From Cloacibacterium sp. TD35 (GTDB lineage: Bacteria > Bacteroidota > Bacteroidia > Flavobacteriales > Weeksellaceae): DNA of 64,000 nt. The notes under the pieces were generated by a model. That model made no database searches. It saw only the letters and a program-made list of their open reading frames with translations, and was not told the origin of the DNA. Below, one piece after another: positions 35,699-44,659 of this stretch (position 1 is its first letter; every line of letters begins with the position of its first letter). The DNA is taken from positions 2,238,001-2,302,000 of the forward strand of contig NZ_CP104850.1 in the NCBI RefSeq assembly GCF_028864635.1, given 5' to 3'. Made by a program: the position numbers and the translations under genes.

Positions 35699-37264
35699 AT
35701 GGATTTGCATCTTGATAGAACGTTTAAGTATTATTGGTTAATGTTTAAGAGACACGATTTATCAGCAGGTCTCACGGTTTTTCTAGTTGCACTTCCCTTG
35801 TGTCTGGGTGTAGCATTAGCTTCTGGAGCACCACTTTATTCAGGAATTTTATCAGGTATTATCGGTGGAATTGTAGTAGGTGTTTTGAGCGGTTCAGATT
35901 TAGCCGTTTCTGGTCCTGCTGCAGGTTTAACCACGGTTGTAGCAGCATCTATCATTAGTTTAGGTGATTTTCAAACCTTTTTATTAACCGTTATTATAGC
36001 TGGCGTATTCCAAATTTTGTTAGGCGTTTTAAAACTGGGTGTTTTTGCCAGTTATTTTCCTAGTTCTGTGATTAAAGGAATGATGGCTGCTATAGGAATT
36101 ATATTGATTTCTAAACAAATTCCATTGGCATTAGGTTATAATCAACCCGATTTTTGGACCAGTGGTTTTGTACAAATCTTTACCTCTAAAAATTTCTTAG
36201 GAAACCTGGTAGAGTTTAATTCTCATATTACCAGAGGTGCGGTTTTTATTTCTGTGATTTCCTTAGCGATTTTAGTTCTGATGAAGAAACCCCAGTTTCA
36301 AAAATACAATATGATTCCTGCTCCACTTTTGGTGGTTGCTTTTGGAATTTTAATCAATTTTTTAATGAATCAATTCGGTTCTTCTTATGCTTTAAAGCCA
36401 AATCAATTGGTTAGTATTCCAGAAAATATGTTCGCAGAAATTAAGTTTCCTGAATTTTCTAAAATCTTGAATAATCAAGAAATTTGGAAAGACGGGATTC
36501 TCATAGGAATTTTGGCAACGCTAGAGACTTTGCTATGTATAGAAGCAATGGACAAACTAGACCGTCACAACAGAATAACCCCTGTAAATCGTGAATTGAT
36601 TGCACAGGGAATTGGTAATTTTCTATGCGGACTTTTAGGTGCTGTTCCACTCACCGCTGTAGTTGTAAGAGGTTCTGCCAATATAGAAGCTGGCGCAAAG
36701 ACTAAAGTCTCAGCCTTCATGCATGGAATATTTTTATTACTCTCTGTACTACTGATTCCGTTTTTGATTAACATGATTCCGTATGCTTCTTTATCTGCTA
36801 TTTTGATTATTACAGGTTTTGGACTCACGAGAGTTGAGATTTATAAACATCTTTTCAAACTCGGTTTAAAACAATTTATTCCTTTTATTGCAACCATTAT
36901 CATTATCCTTGTAACAGACTTATTAATAGGTGTTTCTATCGGTTTATTGATTTCTATTTATTACATCATCAAAGAAAATTTCAAAGAAAACTACGAAATA
37001 GAAAAAACACATTTTCAAGGTATTGACCAATATAAATTGAAACTTCACAGCAATGTAACCTTTATTAATAAAGTAAAAATTAAAAATGCTTTGGATAAAG
37101 TTCCCGCTTATTCTGTATTAACTATTGACGGCTCCGAAATCCATTTTATAGACTATGATGTTTTAGAAATTATCTCAGATTTCAAAAATAAAGCACATGA
37201 CAGACACATTCAGCTTCAAATGATTAATATAGAAACCGTAGAAACTGCAGCGATTTCTCATTAG
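35699..37264 (+). CDS. SulP family inorganic anion transporter with STAS domain
   Basis: A 521-residue SLC26/SulP protein that moves sulfate, bicarbonate or similar anions across the inner membrane. The family start is DLSAGLTVFLVALPLCLGVALASGAP, followed by GSDLAVSGPAAGLTTVV and about twelve membrane segments up to residue 425. A short cytosolic STAS domain occupies about residues 435-521 (KLHSNVTFINKVKIKNALDK...VLTIDGSEIHFIDYDVLEII). No carbonic anhydrase gene is fused or adjacent, so the substrate remains open. Two paralogous small genes flank it on the opposite strand. Confidence 0.92.
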   Translation: MDLHLDRTFKYYWLMFKRHDLSAGLTVFLVALPLCLGVALASGAPLYSGILSGIIGGIVVGVLSGSDLAVSGPAAGLTTVVAASIISLGDFQTFLLTVIIAGVFQILLGVLKLGVFASYFPSSVIKGMMAAIGIILISKQIPLALGYNQPDFWTSGFVQIFTSKNFLGNLVEFNSHITRGAVFISVISLAILVLMKKPQFQKYNMIPAPLLVVAFGILINFLMNQFGSSYALKPNQLVSIPENMFAEIKFPEFSKILNNQEIWKDGILIGILATLETLLCIEAMDKLDRHNRITPVNRELIAQGIGNFLCGLLGAVPLTAVVVRGSANIEAGAKTKVSAFMHGIFLLLSVLLIPFLINMIPYASLSAILIITGFGLTRVEIYKHLFKLGLKQFIPFIATIIIILVTDLLIGVSIGLLISIYYIIKENFKENYEIEKTHFQGIDQYKLKLHSNVTFINKVKIKNALDKVPAYSVLTIDGSEIHFIDYDVLEIISDFKNKAHDRHIQLQMINIETVETAAISH

Positions 37265-37297
37265 AAAAAAGCCCTCATAAAAGTATGAAGGCTTTCG
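37264..37297 (-). terminator. Rho-independent terminator between the SulP gene and the convergent small gene
   Basis: AAAGCC-C-TCATA (37268-37279) / TATGA-A-GGCTTT (37284-37295) with one mismatch. The T run is on the minus strand, so it mainly serves the gene ending at 37340. Confidence 0.7.
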
Positions 37298-37339
37298 GTC
37301 TAAAAATCAAATACTGAAAATATGAAGTAAAATTGTTTT

Positions 37340-37816
37340 TTATGAATGATTTGTTTTTACGGCAAGTTCGTATACATTTCCTCGCATTAAAAACTTTATT
37401 CTTTCTCTAGTAGTTACGGTATTTACACCGCTTTCATCTGTGATAATGATTCTATCTCCTAATGCAATATTTTGGTCAGAAAAAACATCTTCTGGCAGCA
37501 TGTCATTTTCTGCTTTTTTCATGTCAAAAAGAATTTGATCTGCCATTTCTTGAAATCCTTCAGCATCAGAATAAAGCACTCTGTAGTTTGGGTGGTCTGG
37601 TAATTCTACCTTAAAAGGCTTTCTACTTTCTAATAATTTCGCCGAATCATTTGGCATAGGGTTATCAGAACCATCTGTAAAACCTACTTCTACCAATTCA
37701 CCTTCATGCTTGTTAGCATAATCTAACGCATCTTCAAAAGTTGCAAAATTGGTTGTCACCGTATATTGGTCAAATTCATAATGCTGTAATCTATCTTCGG
37801 TGTGATGTGTAGTCAT
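37340..37816 (-). CDS. Hypothetical protein, paralogue of the gene at 35039-35467
   Basis: A 158-residue acidic cytoplasmic protein starting MTTHHTEDRLQHYEFDQYTV; the longer open frame to 37882 lacks support. The core motifs FATFEDALDYANKHEGELVEVGFTDG, SAKLLESRKPFKVELPDHPN and YRVLYSD match the paralogue on the other side of the SulP transporter, and both end in YELAVK plus a short tail. This copy has an extra insert (MADQILFDMKKAENDMLPED and a following strand region). No named family is recognised. Confidence 0.72.
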   Translation of the reverse strand: MTTHHTEDRLQHYEFDQYTVTTNFATFEDALDYANKHEGELVEVGFTDGSDNPMPNDSAKLLESRKPFKVELPDHPNYRVLYSDAEGFQEMADQILFDMKKAENDMLPEDVFSDQNIALGDRIIITDESGVNTVTTRERIKFLMRGNVYELAVKTNHS

Positions 37817-37961
37817 TTTGTAAAAATTTTGTGATTTGGTAAAGCAAAGATAGATGGCCATGTTTTCAATTATCTTACACAATTATGTTAAATACTTTCA
37901 AAATTGTGAGATGATGATTTTTTTGATTAATTTTAGGCACTCATTTTAAAATTATGAATTA

Positions 37962-40100
37962 ATGCTTAAGAAAACGTTTATTATAGCGACATTATTTCAG
38001 GCTGCTGCTTTTTTTGGTCAGCAATACGGCGGAATGTGGATTCCTACTGAAATTAATGAAAAAGAGATGAAATCTCTGGGAATGAAAATCAAAGCCCAAG
38101 ACATTTGGAACACTGAAAAACCGAGTATTAAAGACGCTGTGGTTCAGTTTGACGGAGGTTGTACTGCAGAAATTATTTCACCAAAAGGTTTATTATTAAC
38201 CAATCACCACTGCGGTTATGATAACATCCAAAGCCATTCTACCGTAGAAAATGATTTATTGACCAATGGATTTTGGGCAAAAAACATGGGCGAAGAATTG
38301 CCAAACCCTGGCGTTACCGTAGATTTTGTTACGGATATTAAAGAAATTACTCAAGATATTTTAGGCAATACCTCTTCATTAAGCGGAGCAGATTTGACTA
38401 AAAAAATCAATGAAAATATAGACACTTACAAGAAATCTCAAAAAATAGAATCTTACCAAAGTATTATTGTAAGACCTATGTTTGCAGGGAATAAATATTA
38501 TGCATTTGTAGTAGAAACCTATGAAGACATTAGATTAGTAGGAGCACCACCACAAAGCATTGGTAAATTCGGTTCTGATACGGATAACTGGGTATGGCCA
38601 AGACATACTGGCGATTTTTCTATGTTTAGAATTTATGCTGACAAAAACAACAAACCAGCGGAATATTCTAAAGATAATATTCCTTTTACTCCAAAACATT
38701 TCTTACCGATTTCTGTAAAAGACATTAAAGAAAATGATTTCACTTTTGTTTTCGGATTTCCAGGCAGAACCAATGAATATTTGCCAAGCGTAGCGATTGA
38801 AAAAATCATCACAGATACCAATCCTGCGAGAATTGAAGTAAGAGACATCGCACTTAAAACGCTAGACGAAAAAATGCGTGCTGATGATGCCACCAGAATT
38901 AAATATTCATCTAAATACGCTTCTGTAGCCAACTATTGGAAAAAATGGATTGGCGAAACAAAAGGTCTTAAAAAATCAAATGCTGTTGCCAAAAAACAAG
39001 CTTATGAAAGTTCTCTAGTGGCTAAAAATTCAGAAATTAAAACGTCTCTTGATGAATTTAAAAAACTGTATGACCAACAAGCGCCTTACGCTTTAAACAA
39101 TGCTTATTACAATGAAATTCTAAGAAATGCCGAAACATTAACGCTTGCTAATCTGTATTATACTTTTGTACAAAATTATGAAGCAGGGAAAGTAGATAAC
39201 AAAACTGTTCAAGGATTCAAAAACAGACTTTCTGGCATTTATAAAGATTATGATGGCGAATTAGATGCTAAAGTAACCGCTAAACTTTTGGCTTTATACG
39301 CCAATAAAACAGCACCAGAATTTTTACCAGAAGGTTTTGCTCAATTTAAAGATGTGAACCAAAATCTTCAAATCCTTGAAAACTGGAGCAGAAATTCTGT
39401 GATTTCAGGAAGAAATGCGGTAAACGGAGCTACGGTTTATTCTAATGTAGACCAAGTTTTTTCTAATCTTCTAGAATTGGTAAAAACTTTAAAAGCTGAC
39501 CCTATTTATCAGACTTTAACCAAAATGAGAGAAACTTATGTAGCTAAAGCAGATGCTCAATATGTAGGTTTACAAAGTAAAATAGACGCTTTACAAAAAA
39601 AATATTTAGCGCAAATGATGGCTACAGATACCGAAAGAAAATTCTTCCCAGATGCCAACTCTACGTTGAGAGTAACATACGGAAAAGTAAAAGGTTCTAA
39701 TCCTGCAGATGCGATTTCTTACCACTATGAAACCACTCTAGACGGTGTAATGGAAAAATATGTTCCAGGAGATTATGAATTTGATGTTCCACAAAAATTG
39801 ATTCAGTTGTACAACACCAAAGGTTATGGCGATTATAAAAATGCTGCAGGAAAAATCCCATTAGCATTTACTGCTACCAATCACACTACAGGTGGAAACT
39901 CAGGAAGCCCAGCTCTTGACAAAAAAGGAAATCTTATCGGTTTAAATTTTGACAGACAATGGGAAGGTACCATGAGCGACATTAATTTCGATCCTAGATT
40001 CAGCAGAAATATTATGGTTCAGACCAAGTATATTTTATTTATCATTGATAAATTTGCTGGAGCAAGATGGTTATTAGACGAAATGAAAATTGTGAAATAA
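37962..40100 (+). CDS. S46 family dipeptidyl-peptidase, DPP11-type
   Basis: A periplasmic serine exopeptidase that releases dipeptides from oligopeptides, used by asaccharolytic or proteolytic Bacteroidota. The 712 residues have a signal peptide (residues 1-20) and mature start QYGGMWIP. The catalytic triad is inferred as H83 (TNHHCGYDN), D218 (RHTGDFSMFR) and S647 (TGGNSGSPALD). Eighteen residues after the catalytic Ser is Arg (R665, NFDRQWEGTMSD). In the known family an Arg here marks DPP11 with Asp/Glu preference, whereas DPP7 has Gly. It is transcribed alone with a strong terminator. Confidence 0.92.
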   Translation: MLKKTFIIATLFQAAAFFGQQYGGMWIPTEINEKEMKSLGMKIKAQDIWNTEKPSIKDAVVQFDGGCTAEIISPKGLLLTNHHCGYDNIQSHSTVENDLLTNGFWAKNMGEELPNPGVTVDFVTDIKEITQDILGNTSSLSGADLTKKINENIDTYKKSQKIESYQSIIVRPMFAGNKYYAFVVETYEDIRLVGAPPQSIGKFGSDTDNWVWPRHTGDFSMFRIYADKNNKPAEYSKDNIPFTPKHFLPISVKDIKENDFTFVFGFPGRTNEYLPSVAIEKIITDTNPARIEVRDIALKTLDEKMRADDATRIKYSSKYASVANYWKKWIGETKGLKKSNAVAKKQAYESSLVAKNSEIKTSLDEFKKLYDQQAPYALNNAYYNEILRNAETLTLANLYYTFVQNYEAGKVDNKTVQGFKNRLSGIYKDYDGELDAKVTAKLLALYANKTAPEFLPEGFAQFKDVNQNLQILENWSRNSVISGRNAVNGATVYSNVDQVFSNLLELVKTLKADPIYQTLTKMRETYVAKADAQYVGLQSKIDALQKKYLAQMMATDTERKFFPDANSTLRVTYGKVKGSNPADAISYHYETTLDGVMEKYVPGDYEFDVPQKLIQLYNTKGYGDYKNAAGKIPLAFTATNHTTGGNSGSPALDKKGNLIGLNFDRQWEGTMSDINFDPRFSRNIMVQTKYILFIIDKFAGARWLLDEMKIVK

Positions 40101-40118
40101 TTTTTGATAAATATCATT

Positions 40119-40150
40119 AAAGAAACGCGCCAAAAGGCGCGTTTCTTTTT
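40119..40150 (+). terminator. Rho-independent terminator of the S46 peptidase gene
   Basis: AAAGAAACGCGCC / GGCGCGTTTCTTT with an AAAA loop and a T run, 19 bases after the stop. Confidence 0.9.
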
Positions 40151-40166
40151 GTATAATCTAAACATG

Positions 40167-40194
40167 AAAAAAGCCTCAGAATAAATTCTGAGGC
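40167..40194 (-). terminator. Rho-independent terminator of the M16 peptidase gene
   Basis: GCCTCAGAA (40173-40181) / TTCTGAGGC (40186-40194), followed by six Ts on the minus strand. Confidence 0.75.
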
Positions 40195-40306
40195 CAAACA
40201 CAAATGATGAAATTTACTCTTACCTCTGTAGAGTGATACAAAGGTAGATCAAATGAAAATTCTTATTCTTACAATTTTACGAATGAATTTTATAGAATTT
40301 TCAGTT

Positions 40307-43177
40307 TTAATATCCAAAAATTTCTTCTAAACCCACTTCGTAAAAATCTCCTAAGTTCTTAATCGCAGAATGGTCTAAATTTTCTTTTTTACCCATGACA
40401 GCTACATTATAAGAAATGGGTTTTAATTCTTGATTGTAGAATTGGGTTAAATCTTCCAACTGTAGATTTTCTATTTCGTGGTAAATTTTTTCTCTAATAT
40501 CATAATCTATTCCTATTTTTTTAAGATTTAAAAAATTAAAGAAAATGTTGGTTCTGGTTATTCGGGTAGAAGCAATTTGTTTCAGTGCAGAATTTTTAGC
40601 ATTATTAAATTGCGTAGGAATTTGAGGTAAATCTTTCATTAAATCATCCATCGCATCTACTGCTAAATGTAATTTATTAGCTTGTGTACCAATGTAACTT
40701 ACCACGTAATTATGTCTATCAAGATAAGTTGCGGTAGAGTAATTTACATACGCAGAATACGCTAAACTCTTACTTTCTCTGAGCTCCTGAAAAACAATAG
40801 ATGATAAACCTCTGCCAAAATATTCATTAAAAACATTTATTTTCCCGTAGTTTTCGGTATTCAGTTGAGAAGCCCTACCAATCTTACTCATTTCCATCTG
40901 AACCATGTCATAATTGGTAAAGAAAACTTTTCCTTGAGTTTCAAGTTCTTGATAAATTTTCGGCTTTGGAATGGTGAGCGTTGCTTTTTCTAACAACGGT
41001 TGAATTTTTTCCTTGAACCCATCAAAATCTTTACCGTAGAAGAAAATTTCATAAGGTAATTTGGTCAAATTCTTCACTTTTTCAGTAAGGTACTCAACTT
41101 TCGTTTCTCTCAATTTTTCTTCAGAAATCACATCTCTGAATCTGGAATTTTCACCAAATTTTGCATAATGACTTAATGCCGTCATGATTCTTGACTTGTC
41201 TTTTTTAGCGACATTTCTGCTTTCTAAAATCAATTCTATCGTACTTTCATAGACTTCATTATCAGGTTTTACTTCGGTAATCCAATGTTTTAAAAGTTCA
41301 AAACCTTTGATTAGATTTTCCTCAAAACCAGTAAGCGAAATAATCATTTGGTCGTCATACGTTTTGAAATCATTACTAATTCCTAATTTAAAAAACTCTT
41401 GACTTAATTGGTCAGCCGAAAAACGAGAAGTTCCCAAATATTGTAAAACTTGCACTGCTAAGAAAAGCTCTTTATCATGGTCTGTTCCTATCTTGTAAAT
41501 CAAATGCAACTGCGCAATTTGATTGTATTTATTTTTGACAAAACTGATTTTTTTATCTCCTATTTGGGTTTCTTCGATGATGCTTTTATAATCAATAAAT
41601 TTCGGAGTAATTTCTGAAGATTTTTCCTCAAGAATTTTGGTCAAAAACTCAGATTGTGCTTCTCTATTGATTTTAACTGGAGTAATTCCCGGATTTTCTA
41701 CTCGGATAAGATTTTCATTTTCGCCACGCAATTTTTTGACGATTACATAATTTTTTTGGAAGAATTTTTGTGCAAAATCTACCACTTCTTGCTTGGTAAT
41801 TTTCTCAAATTTTTCAATTTCCGAAAGTTCTTCTTCCCAAGTTCTGTCATTGATATAAATTCCGTAAAGTGCTGTTGCTAAACCATCTGCAGTTTCTAAA
41901 TTTCTGATTTTCTGCAATTTCATATCATTGATAATCGCAGGAATTAACCAATCTGGGAAATCACCATTTTTTACCTTTTCTATCTCTGCCAAAAGCAATT
42001 GTTCTGCCTCTTCTAAAGATTGATTTTCCTTCGGAACAATCATGAGCGAGAACAATCCGTATTGCTTAAAACCCAATTCATAAGCATAACTTCTGAGTGC
42101 TTTATGCTTTTGGTTAATGTTTAAATCTAGCAAACCTGCTTCACCAGAATTGGAGAGAATCTGTGCCACCATTTCTGCCAAATGCTCTTCTTTGGTTCCA
42201 TAAGAATCTGTTCGCCAAGCAATATTTAACCTTGGCGCAGAAGGACTTTTTACAATTCTTTCTACAATTTCAGTTTGAGGTTCTTCTATAATTTTTTCTT
42301 TCTTCGGAAGTTCTTTGTACTCAAATTTTCCAAAATATTGATCGACTAAAAGAATGGTTTCCTCGAAATCTAAATCTCCCACCAAAACCATCGCCATGTT
42401 ATTAGGCACATAAAAATCATTGAAATACTGATGAATAGCCTTCATAGAAGGATTTTTCAAATGCTCAGATTTCCCCAAAGTGGTTTGTTGGCCGTTAGGA
42501 TGTTTCGGAAAAAGTGCTTCCATAAGCGCATAATTCACCAGCCTCACATCATTATCTTGTGCACGATTAAACTCTTCATAAACTGATTCTAACTCAGTAT
42601 GAAAAAGCCTTAAAACCAGTCCAGAAAAACGCTCTTTTTCTATTTTTAACCATTTTTCCAATTCATTATTCGGAATGTTATTTTTGTATACGGTTTCGTC
42701 TAACCAAGTATGGGCATTGGTTCCTGTAGCACCAAGAGAAGAAATGGCTTTATCATATTCATTGGCAATAGCATATTGACTGGCTTCTTGAGAAATTTCG
42801 TCTATTTTTCTATAAATTTCCTTCTTTTTTTCTGGATTTTGCTCAGATTTGTGTTGTTCGTACAAATCAGAAATTTGGTCTAATAACACTTTTTCTTTTT
42901 TCCAATCCAGAGTTCCTAATCTGCTCGTTCCTTTGAACATCATGTGTTCTAAATAATGCGCCAATCCTGTATTATCTGATGGATCATTATTGCTTCCTGT
43001 TCTTACTGGAATATACGTTTGGATTCTGGGAGCATCATCATTCTGAGCCAAATAAACCGTTAATCCATTGTTTAATTTGTAGATTCTTACCCCCGTTTCA
43101 TCTCCTTCTACTTGTTGGTAATTGTACCCGTTTTTATCTGTGTAATTTTTAGTTGTTAATGATAATTTCGTCTGCAT
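40307..43177 (-). CDS. M16 family zinc metallopeptidase (two-domain, pitrilysin-like)
   Basis: A 956-residue M16 peptidase. The inverted zinc motif HxxEH is H74-Y-L-E77-H78 (LAHYLEHMMFKG), with the distal Glu in ELESVYEEFNRAQ. An active N-terminal M16 half is followed by an inactive C-terminal half that keeps the substrate-binding RESKSLAYSAYV. This two-half single-chain form is typical of pitrilysin-type proteases. I see no signal peptide, although many Bacteroidota relatives are periplasmic, so a cytoplasmic location is inferred with caution. The amidase gene lies 17 bases upstream on the same strand, so co-transcription is likely. Confidence 0.9.
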   Translation of the reverse strand: MQTKLSLTTKNYTDKNGYNYQQVEGDETGVRIYKLNNGLTVYLAQNDDAPRIQTYIPVRTGSNNDPSDNTGLAHYLEHMMFKGTSRLGTLDWKKEKVLLDQISDLYEQHKSEQNPEKKKEIYRKIDEISQEASQYAIANEYDKAISSLGATGTNAHTWLDETVYKNNIPNNELEKWLKIEKERFSGLVLRLFHTELESVYEEFNRAQDNDVRLVNYALMEALFPKHPNGQQTTLGKSEHLKNPSMKAIHQYFNDFYVPNNMAMVLVGDLDFEETILLVDQYFGKFEYKELPKKEKIIEEPQTEIVERIVKSPSAPRLNIAWRTDSYGTKEEHLAEMVAQILSNSGEAGLLDLNINQKHKALRSYAYELGFKQYGLFSLMIVPKENQSLEEAEQLLLAEIEKVKNGDFPDWLIPAIINDMKLQKIRNLETADGLATALYGIYINDRTWEEELSEIEKFEKITKQEVVDFAQKFFQKNYVIVKKLRGENENLIRVENPGITPVKINREAQSEFLTKILEEKSSEITPKFIDYKSIIEETQIGDKKISFVKNKYNQIAQLHLIYKIGTDHDKELFLAVQVLQYLGTSRFSADQLSQEFFKLGISNDFKTYDDQMIISLTGFEENLIKGFELLKHWITEVKPDNEVYESTIELILESRNVAKKDKSRIMTALSHYAKFGENSRFRDVISEEKLRETKVEYLTEKVKNLTKLPYEIFFYGKDFDGFKEKIQPLLEKATLTIPKPKIYQELETQGKVFFTNYDMVQMEMSKIGRASQLNTENYGKINVFNEYFGRGLSSIVFQELRESKSLAYSAYVNYSTATYLDRHNYVVSYIGTQANKLHLAVDAMDDLMKDLPQIPTQFNNAKNSALKQIASTRITRTNIFFNFLNLKKIGIDYDIREKIYHEIENLQLEDLTQFYNQELKPISYNVAVMGKKENLDHSAIKNLGDFYEVGLEEIFGY

Positions 43178-43194
43178 TAATTTCTTATTTCTAA

Positions 43195-44196
43195 TTATTT
43201 ATTCGGATATTTCTGAATGAGAGCCTGTAAAATCGCCCATGTTTCCATATCTATTACACCGTCATAATTTTGTGGTCTAAAATGATATTGGAAGGCCTCA
43301 ATAGTTTTCTTCGTAGCATCATCCCAAACTCCTGTTTCTGTAATTCCATAGCCAAATTGTTTTAGGGCAATCTGTACTTTCATCACAAAAGCCATGTCAT
43401 TGATTTTAGTATTAAAATCTTCTGGAAGCATCTGAGACTGAATGCTCTGCACAACGGTATCATCATACCACATTCCTATTCCGTATTCGTCATATAATTT
43501 TTTCCAAGGAAATAATGGACCTGGGTCTTGTTTACGAGTTGGTGCAATATCAGAATGTGCTAAAACATTCGTAGGTGGAATTTGATAACGCGTCACAACA
43601 TCTTGTACCAAAGCTGCCACTTTTTTCACTTGATGCTCTGGAAACGGAACGAAAACTCTTTTCCCGTCTACTACTTTAAAACCTTCATTCACGATTTCTA
43701 TACCGATAGAAGTATCATTAAGCGTTGCATCTTTTCTCCATGAACTGATTCCTGCGTGATAAGACCTTTTGTTTTCGTCTACCAACTGATAAATTTCTAT
43801 ATCGGTAGAATCATTTACCAAATAGTGAGAACTTACGGCTTGAGTGGTTAAAACCCTCACAGATTTATCATGATCCAAAGCTGTGTAATGTAAAATCACA
43901 TATTTCTGCCTAAAATTTTGTGCAATGGCAGGAAAATGATTTCTGGTCACTTTATAACCTTCTGGTTTTGCACCTACCAAAGATCCATAGCTGATGGTAT
44001 TATCATTTTTAGCAGGATCAGCTATATTTACTGTAAAATAATCACCATGCACATCATGTTTTATCTCTGATTTGGGAGGTTTTGGTATCGTGGTATTAGT
44101 TGGTTGAGGTAAATGATTAGGTTTTGCAATTTCTTTTTGCGATCCGCAAGAAATAATTAAAGATGCTAAACCTATGAAATATAATGAATTACGCAT
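43195..44196 (-). CDS. N-acetylmuramoyl-L-alanine amidase lipoprotein
   Basis: A 333-residue AmpD/Amidase_2-type zinc amidase that cleaves the amide bond between MurNAc and L-Ala in peptidoglycan fragments. The N-terminal lipoprotein signal ends in lipobox IISC (Cys near residue 17). Candidate zinc ligands lie in YVILHYTALDHDKS and VLAHSDIAPTRKQDPG. A C-terminal peptidoglycan-binding domain follows (VMKVQIALKQFGYGITETG, residues 265-330). The protein probably sits on the periplasmic face of the outer membrane. It is the first gene of a likely operon with the M16 peptidase. Confidence 0.92.
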   Translation of the reverse strand: MRNSLYFIGLASLIISCGSQKEIAKPNHLPQPTNTTIPKPPKSEIKHDVHGDYFTVNIADPAKNDNTISYGSLVGAKPEGYKVTRNHFPAIAQNFRQKYVILHYTALDHDKSVRVLTTQAVSSHYLVNDSTDIEIYQLVDENKRSYHAGISSWRKDATLNDTSIGIEIVNEGFKVVDGKRVFVPFPEHQVKKVAALVQDVVTRYQIPPTNVLAHSDIAPTRKQDPGPLFPWKKLYDEYGIGMWYDDTVVQSIQSQMLPEDFNTKINDMAFVMKVQIALKQFGYGITETGVWDDATKKTIEAFQYHFRPQNYDGVIDMETWAILQALIQKYPNK

Positions 44197-44255
44197 TTTA
44201 TTGATTTTTTAAAAGATTATTTATTCAAAAATACGAAAATTTTTAGCAATTTTTT

Positions 44256-44287
44256 TTTGGTTATTAAGGAAAACTGTCCTATATTTG
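44256..44287 (+). promoter_or_regulatory. Promoter of the tRNA-Ser/Pro/Arg operon
   Basis: TTTG (44256-44259), 20 bases, TATATTTG (44280-44287): a full match to the Bacteroidota TTTG-N20-TAnnTTTG consensus. It is about 43 bases before the first tRNA. Confidence 0.85.
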
Positions 44288-44329
44288 CACTCGCAATTAC
44301 GGAAGAGAAGTTCTTAAAAGAATTTGCAA

Positions 44330-44414
44330 GGAGGGTTGCCGGAGTGGTTAACGGAGCAGTTTGCTAAACTGTCGACTCGCAAGGGTCGCAAGGGTTCGAA
44401 TCCCTTACCCTCCG
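44330..44414 (+). tRNA. tRNA-Ser (anticodon GCT)
   Basis: Acceptor GGAGGGT/ACCCTCC, anticodon stem GCAGT/ACTGT with loop TTGCTAA (anticodon GCT), a long variable arm CGACTCGCAAGGGTCG typical of class II tRNAs, and T arm AAGGG-TTCGAAT-CCCTT. CCA not encoded. Confidence 0.96.
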
Positions 44415-44427
44415 CAACCAAGAAATT

Positions 44428-44502
44428 CGGGGTGTAGCGTAGTCCGGTCATCGCGCCTGGTTTGGGACCAGGAGGTCGCAGGTTCGAATCCTGCCACCCC
44501 GA
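44428..44502 (+). tRNA. tRNA-Pro (anticodon TGG)
   Basis: Acceptor CGGGGTG/CACCCCG, anticodon stem CCTGG/CCAGG with loop TTTGGGA (anticodon TGG), T arm GCAGG-TTCGAAT-CCTGC. CCA not encoded. It lies 13 bases after tRNA-Ser. Confidence 0.96.
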
Positions 44503-44532
44503 CAAAAAAAATCGAAAATTTTAAGAAAATTA

Positions 44533-44606
44533 GGGTGCGTAGCTCAGCTGGATAGAGCATCTGCCTTCTAAGCAGACGGTCTCAGGTTCGAATCCTGACG
44601 CGCTCA
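44533..44606 (+). tRNA. tRNA-Arg (anticodon TCT)
   Basis: Acceptor GGGTGCG/CGCGCTC with two wobble pairs, anticodon stem TCTGC/GCAGA with loop CTTCTAA (anticodon TCT, reads AGA), T arm TCAGG-TTCGAAT-CCTGA. CCA not encoded. Confidence 0.95.
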
Positions 44607-44608
44607 CG

Positions 44609-44640
44609 AAAACCTCGCTTTTAGCGAGGTTTTTCTTTTT
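44609..44640 (+). terminator. Rho-independent terminator of the tRNA operon
   Basis: AAAACCTCGCT / AGCGAGGTTTTT around a TTT loop, followed by a T-rich tract, directly after tRNA-Arg(TCT). Confidence 0.9.
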
Positions 44641-44659
44641 TTTAATTATATTTTAATGA

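Noticed and set aside
44314-44555. Protein-coding frames across the tRNA cluster on both strands
   Set aside because: They coincide exactly with tRNA-Ser, tRNA-Pro and tRNA-Arg, whose cloverleaf pairing is clear; the frames are chance products of tRNA sequence.
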